NCBI RefSeq assembly: GCF_001280085.1
Contig: NZ_LGED01000278.1
Location: forward strand, 1-28,247
Length of the DNA stretch: 28,247 nt
Direction of reading: 5' to 3'
Source of the DNA: Saccharothrix sp. NRRL B-16348
Lineage (GTDB): Bacteria; Actinomycetota; Actinomycetes; Mycobacteriales; Pseudonocardiaceae
Position numbers and translations under genes: made by a program. The notes beneath the pieces were generated by a model, which worked only from the letters and a program-made list of their open reading frames with translations, did no database searches and had not been told where the DNA came from. This document shows, one piece after another, positions 14,706 through 24,118 of the stretch (its first letter is position 1; each line of letters starts with the position of its first letter).

Positions 14706-15541
14706 CCCACCGTGTCTTCACCAGACCGGAGGCTGGCGCTGTCTGCTTCCCTGAACCGCCGGAAGTGCGCGACAGTGCGGTGTTGCGATCCCCCGCCAGC
14801 CCGGAGGACTGACGCTGCCGCCCTCCTCGACCACCGCGCCGTCGGTGATCCGGTTGTGATCCTCGCCAGTCCCGGAGGGCTGGCGCTGCGACGTCGCGGT
14901 TCAACGCTGTCGGTTCGTGGGAGCTGTTGCGATCCTCGCCAGGCCCGGAGGGCTGGCGCTGCAAGGCGTTGACCGTCATCTCGGTGGCTTCGTCACAGTT
15001 GCGATCCTCGCCAGGCCGGGAGGGCTGGCGCTGCGATCCGGCCGAAGCGGATCCTGTGCGAGTACTTCCCGTTGCGATCCTCGCCAGCCCGGGAGGGCTG
15101 GCGCTGCCCCTTCGGCGGCGAGGGCGGCGGTGCGGCGCTCGGAGTTGCGATCCTCGCCAGCCCGGGAGGGCTGGCGCTGCAGTAGTCAGTTCCGGGCGTC
15201 GGCGCCGTCAGGATGTTGCGATCCTCGCCAGCCCGGGAGGGCTGGCGCTCCGTGCACGAGGGTCCCGCCCACGTAGACCTGCAACCGGTTGCGATCCTCG
15301 CCAGCCCGGGAGGGCTGGCGCTCCTTCTCCTCGGGGACCGGACGCCCTTCGTCGTTGTCGTTGCGATCCTCGCCAGCCCGGGAGGGCTGGCGCTCCTTCT
15401 TCGTGGACCGCCTGGGGCGCGTGTGGCGCTGTGTTGCGATCCTCGCCAGCCCGGGAGGCTGGCGCTCCGTAGGCGATGTAAGTGATGGTGCTGACCGACG
15501 CGGTGTTGCGATCCTCGCCAGCCCGGGAGGGCTGGCGCTCC
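14706..15541 (-). CRISPR. CRISPR array 2 (type I-C), 11 repeats plus a degenerate distal one
   Basis: Repeats start at 14782, 14853, 14925, 14998, 15071, 15144, 15215, 15288, 15360, 15433 and 15505, with spacers of 34-36 nt. The mature repeat begins GTTGCGATCCTCGCC on the + strand and contains a perfect 9-bp palindrome CGCCAGCCC / GGGCTGGCG around GGGA. The left-most repeats are degenerate (14782 has several changes; a fragment lies near 14706-14742), and copies change stepwise toward the right, so the leader is on the right and transcription is leftward. The copy at 15433 lacks one G. From 15215 on, the repeat ends CTCC instead of CTGC. There are no cas genes of its own; the single upstream cas set presumably serves both arrays. 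Confidence 0.94.
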
Positions 15542-15672
15542 CCTGCATCAACAGCCTAAACACACGACCCACCACCTCAACGAACACATCAACTTCCACC
15601 AGGCGAGACGACACGCCGCCATCGACTTCGGACCCTCCCGGCGTGTCACGACACGCATGAGGTTCCGAACCA
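15542..15672 (-). promoter_or_regulatory. Leader of CRISPR array 2
   Basis: The block 15605-15671 matches the leader of array 1 without gaps. ACGACACGCCG lies at 15608-15618, CTTCGGACC at 15626-15634, CGGCGTGTC at 15639-15647 and GTTCCGAA at 15662-15669, with the same spacing as in array 1. The central palindrome is kept as GCGTGTC-AC-GACACGC. The 63 nt directly next to the last repeat are unlike the matching 62 nt of array 1. Confidence 0.65.
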
Positions 15673-16290
15673 GCCCATACCTCACCTGGATGAGGCCATG
15701 ACGTTGGTAACATCGGTGTGGCGCCGATGGTAGCTGTAGTGCACGTTCCTGACCTTCAGGGCAGAGCGCATGCACGGCGAGGCGCCCGTGATCGGGCCAA
15801 TCGAGAACAGCACGCACGCGTCGCCGAGCCCGATCACGCAGCCCGTCGGGACGTCGGGACGTCGTAGGAGCACCGCGGGAACAGACCGCCCAGCACCACC
15901 ACCGACGCGGAGCTTGTCAAGTACCGGATTTGATAGAGGGTGTGATCACCCGCTCAGTGTCGAGGCTGGAAAGTGACCGAGTACGGCCAGATGTGTCTGA
16001 GAGAGATGGCGGAGGTCCCCGACACCGACGACCATCAAGAGTTGGCGTGACACGGCGATCGCATTGACCAGCCTGACGGCCAGGCGTGACACTTGGACTC
16101 CGCATGGCTCCCGAGCTCCGATCAGGGATCCGGAACGAGATCGCCATCGGAAGCAGCAGACCCACCGGCGCTTTGCCTGAGCGTGACGCACCTCGGCGAC
16201 CGTCGGGACAACGGAAGATCGTGCTCTCGATCGCCGTCCTGTGAACTGTGCACACCAGCCAGTCATCCTCGATCCGGCGGCGTCGGGATC
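15673..16290. other. Gap with no convincing gene
   Basis: About 620 bases between leader 2 and the stop of the STAND gene. On the - strand near 15760-15860 a fragment reads PTGCVIGLGDACVLFSIGPI, and near 15990-16100 another reads LVNAIAVSRQLLMVVGVGDL. Neither has a start with a ribosome-binding site or a recognisable family, so I treat them as remnants or chance. Composition is somewhat lower in GC than the flanking genes. Any promoter of array 2 should be in the left part. Confidence 0.35.
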
Positions 16291-19200
16291 TCAGCGCACG
16301 TGGCGCAGCGCCTCGACCAAGCCGTACGCGCCGAGGTCGGACAGCGTGTCGATGAGGTCCAGGCATCGGGCGCGGACATCGGCGTCGCCCTGTCGGTAGA
16401 GGCGCAACACGACGGTGATCAGGTCGCGTCCTCCGGCGGCGACTCCGGTCCGCAAGTCGCCGAGCTTGGCGCCCGTGACGGCGACGGCGCGTTCACAGGC
16501 CTGGAGAACGACCTGTTCGGGGAGGTGGAGCCTGGCTTCCAGCACGTCGAAGAGGGTTTCGACATGCTCGACGAACGCCGGGCTCGTGGTGAAGGAGGCC
16601 AATAGCGCTTGTGCTGTAGCGGCGTCGGCTTGGTCGAGGTGGCGAATGGCGTTGGCCGCCTCGTCCCGTACGGAGGCATCCTCGTCGTGGAGGAGGCGCG
16701 TGACGAGGTCGGGCAGGGCTTCGGGTGCGGTGGCGATGGTGGCGGCTGCTCCGCGGCGAGCGGGTGCTGTGAGCGCGTCCGGGGAGTCGGGCAGCATCGG
16801 ATCGAGCCGCTCGTTGCCCAGTGCGATGACCCAACTCTGTCCGGCACGTTCTGCTACCCCGTCGGCGGCGTTCAGTGCCTGGGCCAGATGTGGGGCGAAG
16901 CGATGCGGGGCCCGCAGGAGGGCGTAGGTGAGCAGCCTCATCGTGGGTTCGGCGTCGACGATGTCGATCGGCACGTCGGTGAAGAGCCGGTCGGCCAGTT
17001 CGAGTGCTTCGTCGGGATGGGTGTTCAGCAGGGCGGTGACCGCCACGGCGGCTTGGACCCGGACGGCCATGATCGGATCGTTGGCCAGCGTGGAGACGGT
17101 GGGTAGCAGGCGATCGGCACGGTCAGGCTGTTCGAATAGCACGTCACCGATGGCGTCGGCGGCCACTCCCCTGGTGCAATTCAGGCCAGCGGTGTGCAGG
17201 TCAGCGCGGCTCTCACCGTGTGGGGCAGCCTCGTGGCGCGGATCGGGATCGCGGGCGTAGTGCTCGAGCAGGCCTATCAGGTCGTCGTCGGCGTGCTTGG
17301 CGACCACCCTCACGGCCCTGCAGATAGCCAGTCCGGTGGCCTCGTCGGCGATTCTGCGCGCATGCAGGCACAGCTGGGAAAGCGTCGGCACTGGCACCCG
17401 CCCGGCAACCGCCTGGACGATGTTGACGATGTGCGCCGGTGGAGTGTCGGCGGTGAAGGTCATCGCCAGTTCGACGAAGCGTTCGGGCTCGACCTCGGCT
17501 CGCCTGCCAAGCAGTCGTGCCAGTTCGCGAGCCCCACCGACGGGCACGCCCCGGGAGTAGTCGGTGGTGTCGCCGCGGTACTTGGTGATGGCGCGCAGCC
17601 AGTTTTGCTCGGTCATGAACTCGGCCGCACGTTCGGCGACCGGTGAGCCGACCCAGTGCGCGATCTGCGCTCCACGGGGCGGTGTCGGCGGGTAGTCGGG
17701 GAACCTGCGCTGCAGTTCGTCGACACGGCGTACGACAGCCGGGGCCAATCGTGTCCGCGGTATCGCGGACAGAAGATGGTACTGGGTCAGACCACGTACC
17801 CGGCGTGCCTCAGCGCCCAGTTCCCACTGCGGAAAGTGCTCCAACAGCTTGAGGCACAACGTGTCCAGGTGTTGGTCGTCGCAGTGGGCGGTGGCGACCT
17901 CGATGAGCTGACGCGTCGCCCACAACGGACTGCCACCCCATCCCAGCCTGAGGTTGCGGGCATCGCACAGCAGCCAGTCGATCGCTTCGTCGGCGGCCGG
18001 TTCACCGATCGCGGTGTAGACGCGGCAGGCGAGAAACCTCAGGGCCTCCAGTTCGCTCGAGGCGAGCATGCCCAGCAGGTCATCCCCATCCTCCCACGAT
18101 CGCGACGCCATCGCACACAGGGCCCGCTCGACTCCGGCAAACAGCGCCTCGCCCACCTCGGACGGAGAGCCGTCGCGGAAGTGGCTCCAACGTGGGCCGA
18201 CCCGGAGACTATCCGACTCCTGCCGCACACCGGTGGCCTCCAAAACCTCGATGAGGAACGGCAAGACTTCGGCGACGAACGTCTCCGGCGCGGCCTCGGC
18301 CACATCGGCGATCGTGGAAGGGCCGCCACCGCCCGAGCGTTGGACAAGGTGCCCGGAGGCGAACGGATCCGAGTCACCCTCAGCGCGCGTCAGCGTCCAT
18401 GCCCGCCGCAGGTGGGCACCGATGATGCGGGCCGTACCGCTGGGGTCCTCCTCGTGAGTGCCGTAGAGGATCGACCAGAAATCGCTGTTGACCGCGATGG
18501 GGCCTCGCGCCTCGTCGAGTACACCTGCCGTGACCAACTCGACGGTCAGGTCGACCAGTCCCGGAGTGAGGGACCACTCCACCATCGTCCGCAGCCGGTC
18601 GTTCCACTCCTGGGAGACACCGATATAGGGTCGTACCAGTGCGGTGACGCACTCGGAACGGTCCCGGGCCGCGATGATCAGTTGATACGCGGCGGCGCCC
18701 ACGGTGTGCGGGTCGGCGAGCATGCCCGGCCATCGGCCGGCTTGATCGGCCGCGTCGAACCAGGTGGTCGACGACAGCAACGCCGCCACCTTGGAGCTGC
18801 GCCGTGAGTTGTCGAACGCCAGTGGCTCGAGCACACGCCAATCCTCGGCCCCGGCGTCGAGCTGTGCGAGCACGGCGATGACCACGTCCAGCAGGTGCGA
18901 ACGGATCGTCGTGCTGCGGAGCAGCACGACAGCGGTGTCACGAAACGCTCGGCGGTCTGCGCCCGCCAGGTATTCCAGTACCTGGCGGGCCTGCGCCCGC
19001 CGAAAGAGGTGCTGCCCCGAGTCAACCAGGAAGTCGTGCAGATCCAGGCGCTGCCTGACGAACGTCCTAGCGAACTGGAAGTCAAAGTAGGTTTCGTGCA
19101 GGAAGCGAATGGCACCGGCTTCATCGACCAGCACCCCTGCCGAGATCAGGGCCGCCATGTGTGGTCGGGGAACCTCGTCGAGTACCGCACCGGGAACGTC

Positions 19201-20214
19201 GAGTGTTTCGTGGTCACTCATATAGTTGACCAGGGCGGTGGTGATCGACGCCCAGTCGAACCTGTCGAACTTGGTTTCCACGACCTGGCGAACCTCATCG
19301 GTGAACCGCTCGTACAGATCCGGCAACGTCCGGTAGACCACCTTCTGCGCCAACGGTTCGAGACGGCTGAACACCGACAGATGCAGCGGCCGGCGCAACA
19401 ACCGCAACGTCTCCGACGCCAGCCGCTCGGGATCCAGACCGCCAGCGCGCAGTGCCTGCTCGACCGCCTCGGCCTTCAGGTCACCGACCTCGATGCTGTC
19501 CACCCGGCTCTCGTCGCCGAGCAGGGACCTCATCCGCATGTCCATGGTCATGTCGACCGTCCGGACAACCAGGACGATCTTCAGGCCGGGAAGGACCTCG
19601 GCCTGGTCGAGCATCTCGTCAATCGCGTCGTAGCTATCGGGCATCCGGCCGCTGTACCTGCTCACCGCGTCCAACTGATCCACGACGAGCACCGCCGGGC
19701 CATCGCCCGCGACCCTGCCGAGCACCAGCAGAGGCGAATCGGACAGTCGGAGTTTCTCACCGAGTTCGACGGCCGAGCGTGTCACCTGGTCGATCTCGTC
19801 CATCCGGACAGCAACAGCCGTCCAACCGCGTTGCACGAGTTCATCCAACGCGTCGGCGACGACCGTGCTCTTGCCCGAACCTGCCCGACCGTGTACGACC
19901 AAGACCTGGCACGCGTCCGGTTCGGTGAGCCGCTGGACCACGAGCGCCGCATACGGGTGACTGGCGACGATCAGCGACTTCGCCACAGCGCTACGGCGAT
20001 GCTGACGGCCGACCGTCGCGGCCAACGCTGTCGCCTCTTCCGCAGCATTTGCTTTTGCGACTACGGACACATCGCCGTGGACATGTCCGATCTGCACGAC
20101 AGATCCAGTGACATCCGCGGCAGTGTTCGCGACGTTAGCGTGTATGGCGTGCGGCGCGTCCGGCGAGCCGGCGCCACTGCCGTCGGCAGCATCACGTCGG
20201 CGGAACCATCGCAC
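16291..20214 (-). CDS. Large STAND-type NTPase with helical-repeat C-terminus
   Basis: The frame is open from a TTG at 20235, but GTG 20214 is chosen because AGGAGG lies 4 nt upstream, giving 1307 aa. Residues 25-52 are a GDV-type low-complexity strand region (HANVANTAADVTGSVVQIGH). The NTPase core follows: P-loop HGRAGSGKST (108-117), Walker B AVLVVDQLD (174-182), and LKIVLVVRTVD (211-221). A winged-helix-like region ends in FLHETYFDFQFAR (371-383), the usual mark of STAND proteins. The remaining 900 residues are Leu/Ala-rich helices resembling HEAT or TPR repeats, probably a sensor. No N-terminal nuclease, TIR, protease or membrane effector is visible. A defence role (Avs-like) is suggested by architecture and the neighbouring CRISPR locus but is unproven; a regulatory role is also possible. 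It is monocistronic, ending about 620 nt from leader 2. Confidence 0.8.
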   Translation of the reverse strand: MRWFRRRDAADGSGAGSPDAPHAIHANVANTAADVTGSVVQIGHVHGDVSVVAKANAAEEATALAATVGRQHRRSAVAKSLIVASHPYAALVVQRLTEPDACQVLVVHGRAGSGKSTVVADALDELVQRGWTAVAVRMDEIDQVTRSAVELGEKLRLSDSPLLVLGRVAGDGPAVLVVDQLDAVSRYSGRMPDSYDAIDEMLDQAEVLPGLKIVLVVRTVDMTMDMRMRSLLGDESRVDSIEVGDLKAEAVEQALRAGGLDPERLASETLRLLRRPLHLSVFSRLEPLAQKVVYRTLPDLYERFTDEVRQVVETKFDRFDWASITTALVNYMSDHETLDVPGAVLDEVPRPHMAALISAGVLVDEAGAIRFLHETYFDFQFARTFVRQRLDLHDFLVDSGQHLFRRAQARQVLEYLAGADRRAFRDTAVVLLRSTTIRSHLLDVVIAVLAQLDAGAEDWRVLEPLAFDNSRRSSKVAALLSSTTWFDAADQAGRWPGMLADPHTVGAAAYQLIIAARDRSECVTALVRPYIGVSQEWNDRLRTMVEWSLTPGLVDLTVELVTAGVLDEARGPIAVNSDFWSILYGTHEEDPSGTARIIGAHLRRAWTLTRAEGDSDPFASGHLVQRSGGGGPSTIADVAEAAPETFVAEVLPFLIEVLEATGVRQESDSLRVGPRWSHFRDGSPSEVGEALFAGVERALCAMASRSWEDGDDLLGMLASSELEALRFLACRVYTAIGEPAADEAIDWLLCDARNLRLGWGGSPLWATRQLIEVATAHCDDQHLDTLCLKLLEHFPQWELGAEARRVRGLTQYHLLSAIPRTRLAPAVVRRVDELQRRFPDYPPTPPRGAQIAHWVGSPVAERAAEFMTEQNWLRAITKYRGDTTDYSRGVPVGGARELARLLGRRAEVEPERFVELAMTFTADTPPAHIVNIVQAVAGRVPVPTLSQLCLHARRIADEATGLAICRAVRVVAKHADDDLIGLLEHYARDPDPRHEAAPHGESRADLHTAGLNCTRGVAADAIGDVLFEQPDRADRLLPTVSTLANDPIMAVRVQAAVAVTALLNTHPDEALELADRLFTDVPIDIVDAEPTMRLLTYALLRAPHRFAPHLAQALNAADGVAERAGQSWVIALGNERLDPMLPDSPDALTAPARRGAAATIATAPEALPDLVTRLLHDEDASVRDEAANAIRHLDQADAATAQALLASFTTSPAFVEHVETLFDVLEARLHLPEQVVLQACERAVAVTGAKLGDLRTGVAAGGRDLITVVLRLYRQGDADVRARCLDLIDTLSDLGAYGLVEALRHVR

Positions 20215-20433
20215 GGCGCCTCCTGTGATCCGCAACTGTTCACGCCCGTATCAAGGGCGACCGAACTTGATCGGCCATCGTAAGCCAACCGACGCTGATA
20301 CCCGGTGAGCCCAGCGCTCGGCACGGCGACAGAGGAACCGAGCAACCGTCACGGCACGCCCGTCAAGGTCACAGCCAGCCGCCCCTCCGACCCGCTCGAC
20401 GCCAGGATGTCCGTCAGAACGGGTCAAGCCCAG

Positions 20434-23193
20434 TCAGGCCGTGCGGCCGTCAAGCTTCGCGCGTACGCGGTCGGCGTCGGCGTTGCGGTGTTGGTCGGTG
20501 AACAGCGCCAGCACGCGGCGCCACGCCGTGAGCGCCAGCTCCCGACGACCGGCGGCGGCGTGGCTGTCGGCCAACCGTTCCAGGGTGTCGGCGTAGTCGT
20601 AGGTGGTGGAAACGGCCTCGAACAAGAAGAGCGCCTGCTCGTAGTGGCGCACCGCGTCGCCGTACCTGCCCGCCTGGTGGGCCACATAGCCGAGGCTGTC
20701 CAGGATGCGGGCCTCGGCGTCGCGGTCCTCGTGGTCCCGCGCCAGGTGCAACGCCGTCTCGCAGTACGACCGGGCCGTCGCCAGATCGCCGAGCTTCGCC
20801 GCGTACCACCCCGCTTGGTTTAGCGCGTGTGCCTCGCGCATCGGTTCGCGCAGTGTGCGCAGGAGCGCCAACGCGTTCGTCGCGTGCCGCAGCGCCGCGC
20901 GATCGTCACCCCGCTGTTCCGACAGCCAGGCCAACGACTGGTTCACGTTGGCCAGGCCGTGCGGATCGGCCGCCTCCCCACTCAAGGCCAAGGCTCGGTG
21001 GAGGTGGTCGGACGCCTCCGGGAACTCACCCTCACGGGCCAGCGCGGCGCCCAGTCGCCACGCGGTCAGGGAACGCGGCCCCGGCTCACCGGCACGGTCG
21101 GCGGCGGTTGCGGCCGCGCGCCACATCGTCAACTGGTCCGCGCTGTGCCCCTGCCGCCGTTGGAACGTGTCCAACGCCCATGCCAACCGCCACACCGGTG
21201 GGTTCCAGTCGAGGCGCACAGCCGATTCCTGCGCCGCCATGAGGCACGGGTACTCCGCGGACAGCCACGTCAGCGCTGCGGACTCGTCAGCCAGGTCGGG
21301 GACATCGGTCGAGGGCTCACCAAGGGCCGAAGGGCGTTCGTACGGGTACAGCACCGCTTCCGCGGCACAACCGACCCGCGTGTAGAAGTCGATCACCCTG
21401 CGCAGCGCGGCGTCTGCGGCGTCCGGATGATCCGCACGCGCCCGTTCACCGGCGTAGATCCGCACCAGGTCGTGCACTTGGTAGCGACCGGGGCAGTGCT
21501 GCCGCACCAGGTGTCCGGCTTCCAGGTGGCGCAGCAGTTCCCGCGCCCGCGACACGGACACCGCGAGGAGAGCGGCCACGGCACGCAGGCCGATGTCCGG
21601 GCCGGGCGCGACACCGAGTAGCCCGAACGCCTCGGCCGCGGCCGGTGGTAGGGCCCGATACGACGTGGCGAACACCGCCCGCAGACCGGTGTCCAGCTCG
21701 TCGGTGTCCAATGCGCCGAGCCCGTCCGCGTCCCGCAACTCGCCCACGAGCGCCGCTAGGGGAAACCCCGGGTACGACGCGCCCCGCGCGCCGACGATAC
21801 CCACTGCCAGCGGCAGTCCCGCGCACCACCGCAACAGGTCGGCCACGGCCTCCGGTTCGGCGTGCAGCCGTTGTTCCGACAGGTGTCCGGCCAGCAGGTC
21901 CCAAGCCTCGGCGTCGGTCAGGACGTCCAGCGGCAGTGACGGGACGCCGTGTGTGGCGGCGAGCCCAGTGAGCCGGTTCCGACTGGTGATCAAAGTCGTG
22001 CACGTGCCGCTGCCGGGCAGCAGCGGGAGCACATGCGTGCTGTCCCGCACGTTGTCCAGCACTACCAGCAACCGCTTGCCCGCCACCAGGCTGCGGTACA
22101 GCGCCACCTGTCCCTCCGCGTCGGCGGGCGCCGACTGCGCGGGCACGCCCAGTGCGTCCAGGAACCCGCGCACCACCGATTCCGGCGACGCCGCGGCGCC
22201 TGGCGCGTACCCGCGCAGGTCCGCGTACAGCTGCCCGTCCGGGAACCGGTCGACGGCGCGGTGTGCCCAGTGCAGCGCCAACGTCGTCTTGCCGGTGCCG
22301 GCCGCACCCACCACCGCCAGGACGGCCGACTCGCCCCGGTCGCCCCCCAACACCTTGTCCACCCGCGCCAACTCGTCGACGCGGCCGACGAACAGCCGCG
22401 GCAGGATCGGCAGTTGCCTCGGTGTCGGTGTGCTCGTTCGCGGAGCGGACACCACGACCGGTTCCCCTTGCAGCAAGTGCTGCTGCAATTCCCGCAGTTG
22501 CGGTCCCGGATCGGTGCCCAGTTCATCGGCCAGCCGGCGCCGCACGACCTGGAAGTACTCCAACCCGTCGGCCTGCCGGCCGGACCGGTAAAGCGCCAGG
22601 ATCAGCTGCCCGGCCAACCGTTCGTCCAACGGGTTCTGCTCCGCCAGCGCCGACAGCTCGGCCACCAGGGTGTCGTGGTGGCCCAGGCGCAACGCGACGT
22701 CGTTTCGGTGCAGCACCGCGGCCCACCGCTCGTGCTCCACCGCGCGGCGCACCGCGTCCGCCCACGGACCATCCACGCCGCTCAGGGCGGGGCCGCGCCA
22801 CAAGCCCAGCGCCTGCTCCACCAGCGGCAAGGCCACCGCGTCGTCCTCGACGTGCGCGCGACGCACCAACGTGCGGAACCGGTGCAGGTCCACCGCGTCC
22901 TCGTCGACCGGCAGCAGGTAACCAGCCTGCGTCCGGTGGATGGAGGCCCCCGGCACGTCGGAGAAGACCTGTCGTAACCGGTACAGGTAGCCGTACAGGG
23001 TGTTACGAGCCTGCCTCGGCGGACGGTCACCCCATACCCGGTCGACCAGGACGTCCAGCGAGCGCGGCGCGTTGGGCTCCACCACCAACGCCGCCAGCAC
23101 GCACCGCTGCCGGGCATGCCCGAGGTCGACCGGCACCCCATCCACCCGTGCCCGAACCTCACCTAGCAACTCGAACCCCACCGACACCGGCAC
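20434..23193 (-). CDS. AfsR/SARP-family transcriptional regulator with NB-ARC and TPR domains
   Basis: This 919-aa pathway-type activator starts at GTG 23193 (two further in-frame GTGs follow within 5 codons). Residues 1-95 form the OmpR-type DNA-binding domain (FELLGEVRARVDGVPVDLGH; DVLVDRVWGDRPPRQARNTL; a GYLL hairpin at 91-94). The BTAD domain covers about 98-245 (ALYRSGRQADGLEYFQVVRR then LADELGTDPGPQL). The NB-ARC domain has P-loop VVGAAGTGKTTLALHWA at about 294-310 and LLVVLDNVRDSTHVLPLLPG. The C-terminal third contains TPRs (ARSYCETALHLARDHEDRDA, EARILDSLGYVAHQAGRYGD, AVRHYEQALFLFE). Such proteins respond to a nucleotide-dependent signal and activate secondary metabolism or nearby genes. 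It is divergent from a small secreted protein gene, a possible target across the 195-nt gap. No biosynthetic cluster is visible. Confidence 0.92.
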   Translation of the reverse strand: MPVSVGFELLGEVRARVDGVPVDLGHARQRCVLAALVVEPNAPRSLDVLVDRVWGDRPPRQARNTLYGYLYRLRQVFSDVPGASIHRTQAGYLLPVDEDAVDLHRFRTLVRRAHVEDDAVALPLVEQALGLWRGPALSGVDGPWADAVRRAVEHERWAAVLHRNDVALRLGHHDTLVAELSALAEQNPLDERLAGQLILALYRSGRQADGLEYFQVVRRRLADELGTDPGPQLRELQQHLLQGEPVVVSAPRTSTPTPRQLPILPRLFVGRVDELARVDKVLGGDRGESAVLAVVGAAGTGKTTLALHWAHRAVDRFPDGQLYADLRGYAPGAAASPESVVRGFLDALGVPAQSAPADAEGQVALYRSLVAGKRLLVVLDNVRDSTHVLPLLPGSGTCTTLITSRNRLTGLAATHGVPSLPLDVLTDAEAWDLLAGHLSEQRLHAEPEAVADLLRWCAGLPLAVGIVGARGASYPGFPLAALVGELRDADGLGALDTDELDTGLRAVFATSYRALPPAAAEAFGLLGVAPGPDIGLRAVAALLAVSVSRARELLRHLEAGHLVRQHCPGRYQVHDLVRIYAGERARADHPDAADAALRRVIDFYTRVGCAAEAVLYPYERPSALGEPSTDVPDLADESAALTWLSAEYPCLMAAQESAVRLDWNPPVWRLAWALDTFQRRQGHSADQLTMWRAAATAADRAGEPGPRSLTAWRLGAALAREGEFPEASDHLHRALALSGEAADPHGLANVNQSLAWLSEQRGDDRAALRHATNALALLRTLREPMREAHALNQAGWYAAKLGDLATARSYCETALHLARDHEDRDAEARILDSLGYVAHQAGRYGDAVRHYEQALFLFEAVSTTYDYADTLERLADSHAAAGRRELALTAWRRVLALFTDQHRNADADRVRAKLDGRTA

Positions 23194-23388
23194 TCACCCC
23201 CGTACTGGAGTACCGAGTCGACCCCACCGCGGACAAGACGGATCCCAGAAGTTCCCCAGATCGGCAGCGGACAATGCGCCGCCTGCACTCGACCGGCCTC
23301 CGGGAACGCGTCACAGATCCATCCCGGATTCCTCCCAGATCGAACCCGCAAGCTCGACCCGCACGCACCCGATTGAAGGAGGAACACG

Positions 23389-23736
23389 ATGTCGAGGACC
23401 GGTGTACGGGCCGCCGTGGCGGTGGCGGGACTGGCGGCCGCGGTGCTGATGCCAGGGACCGCGCAAGCAATCGGTGACGGCACCTGCACCACGCTGCGCG
23501 GCACGAGTGGCGGCTCGGCCTACGTCTGCGGCGACTACTGGCGTTCCGGCAGCCTCTACGACGGAACCTACGAGATCCGCAGCTCCAACCTGTACGTCCA
23601 GTACCAGGCCAACGGCGGTCGCTGGATCACCATCGGAGGGAAGGGCACGACCGGAGACGGCGGGTTCGAGCAGCTGCGGACATTCTACCTGCGAGCCTGC
23701 ACCTACAACGGCAGCTCGTGTGGCGGTGCATGGTAA
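23389..23736 (+). CDS. Small secreted four-cysteine protein
   Basis: This is a 115-aa precursor with AGGAGG 6-7 nt upstream of ATG 23389. The signal peptide is clear: MSRTGVRAAVAVAGLAAAVL followed by MPGTAQA, with cleavage before IGDG near residue 27. The mature part (about 88 aa) has four cysteines (GTCTT, YVCGD, RACTY, SSCGG) that could form two disulfides, and strand-like segments such as SNLYVQYQANGGRWITI. The C-terminus ends SSCGGAW. No known family is recognised; small secreted inhibitor or binding proteins have this look, but I assign no function. It is transcribed divergently from the SARP regulator, with a shared 195-nt intergenic region. Confidence 0.8.
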   Translation: MSRTGVRAAVAVAGLAAAVLMPGTAQAIGDGTCTTLRGTSGGSAYVCGDYWRSGSLYDGTYEIRSSNLYVQYQANGGRWITIGGKGTTGDGGFEQLRTFYLRACTYNGSSCGGAW

Positions 23737-24118
23737 GGCTGCCTCGGGGCGTCCGTCGCAAGGGGCGTGGGTCAGGCTTCCTGCGACGGATGCCAACAGA
23801 GTGCGAGGCGAAGCAGGACAGGATCCATACAAGTCATGCGAAAGTCCGGGTGGTGACCGGAGGCCGACGATGGCGGCCGGAACGTGGAGGAGCTCCTTCC
23901 GGGAGAGCGCCGGCAGGGCCTGACCGGTGACGGTAAGCCGCCGCGGTGCGCCAGGCTCCCGCGTCAGGCGGACGCGCGCGCCGAACCACGCCCCACGGCA
24001 CCCACGCGGCCACGGCGGATGGCCAAGGTCTCGAGCGGATCGACGCGGAGTCCAGCGACTTTCCTGCCGTTGCCCAGCCATCCCAGGCCGGCGCGTGGAG
24101 CCGTGCCGAGGAGTCCGG
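23737..24118. other. Gap with no recognisable gene
   Basis: About 380 bases after the secreted protein gene. No frame has a ribosome-binding site and consistent coding text. GACGGATGCC and neighbouring words show no clear hairpin terminator. I see nothing identifiable here. Confidence 0.3.

Noticed and set aside
14236..14754. 172-codon + strand frame overlapping the small membrane protein gene and array 2
   Set aside because: No ribosome-binding site, Arg-rich text, and it runs into the degenerate distal repeats. The 14369-14641 frame has AGGAGG and a coherent membrane segment.
15917..16366. 149-codon - strand frame (and 15946-16266) between leader 2 and the STAND gene
   Set aside because: No start signal or family. 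It overlaps the end of the STAND gene in a different frame and codon usage is not convincing.
18895..20283. 462-codon + strand frame opposite the STAND gene
   Set aside because: Antisense shadow. The - strand frame has P-loop, Walker B and family text throughout.
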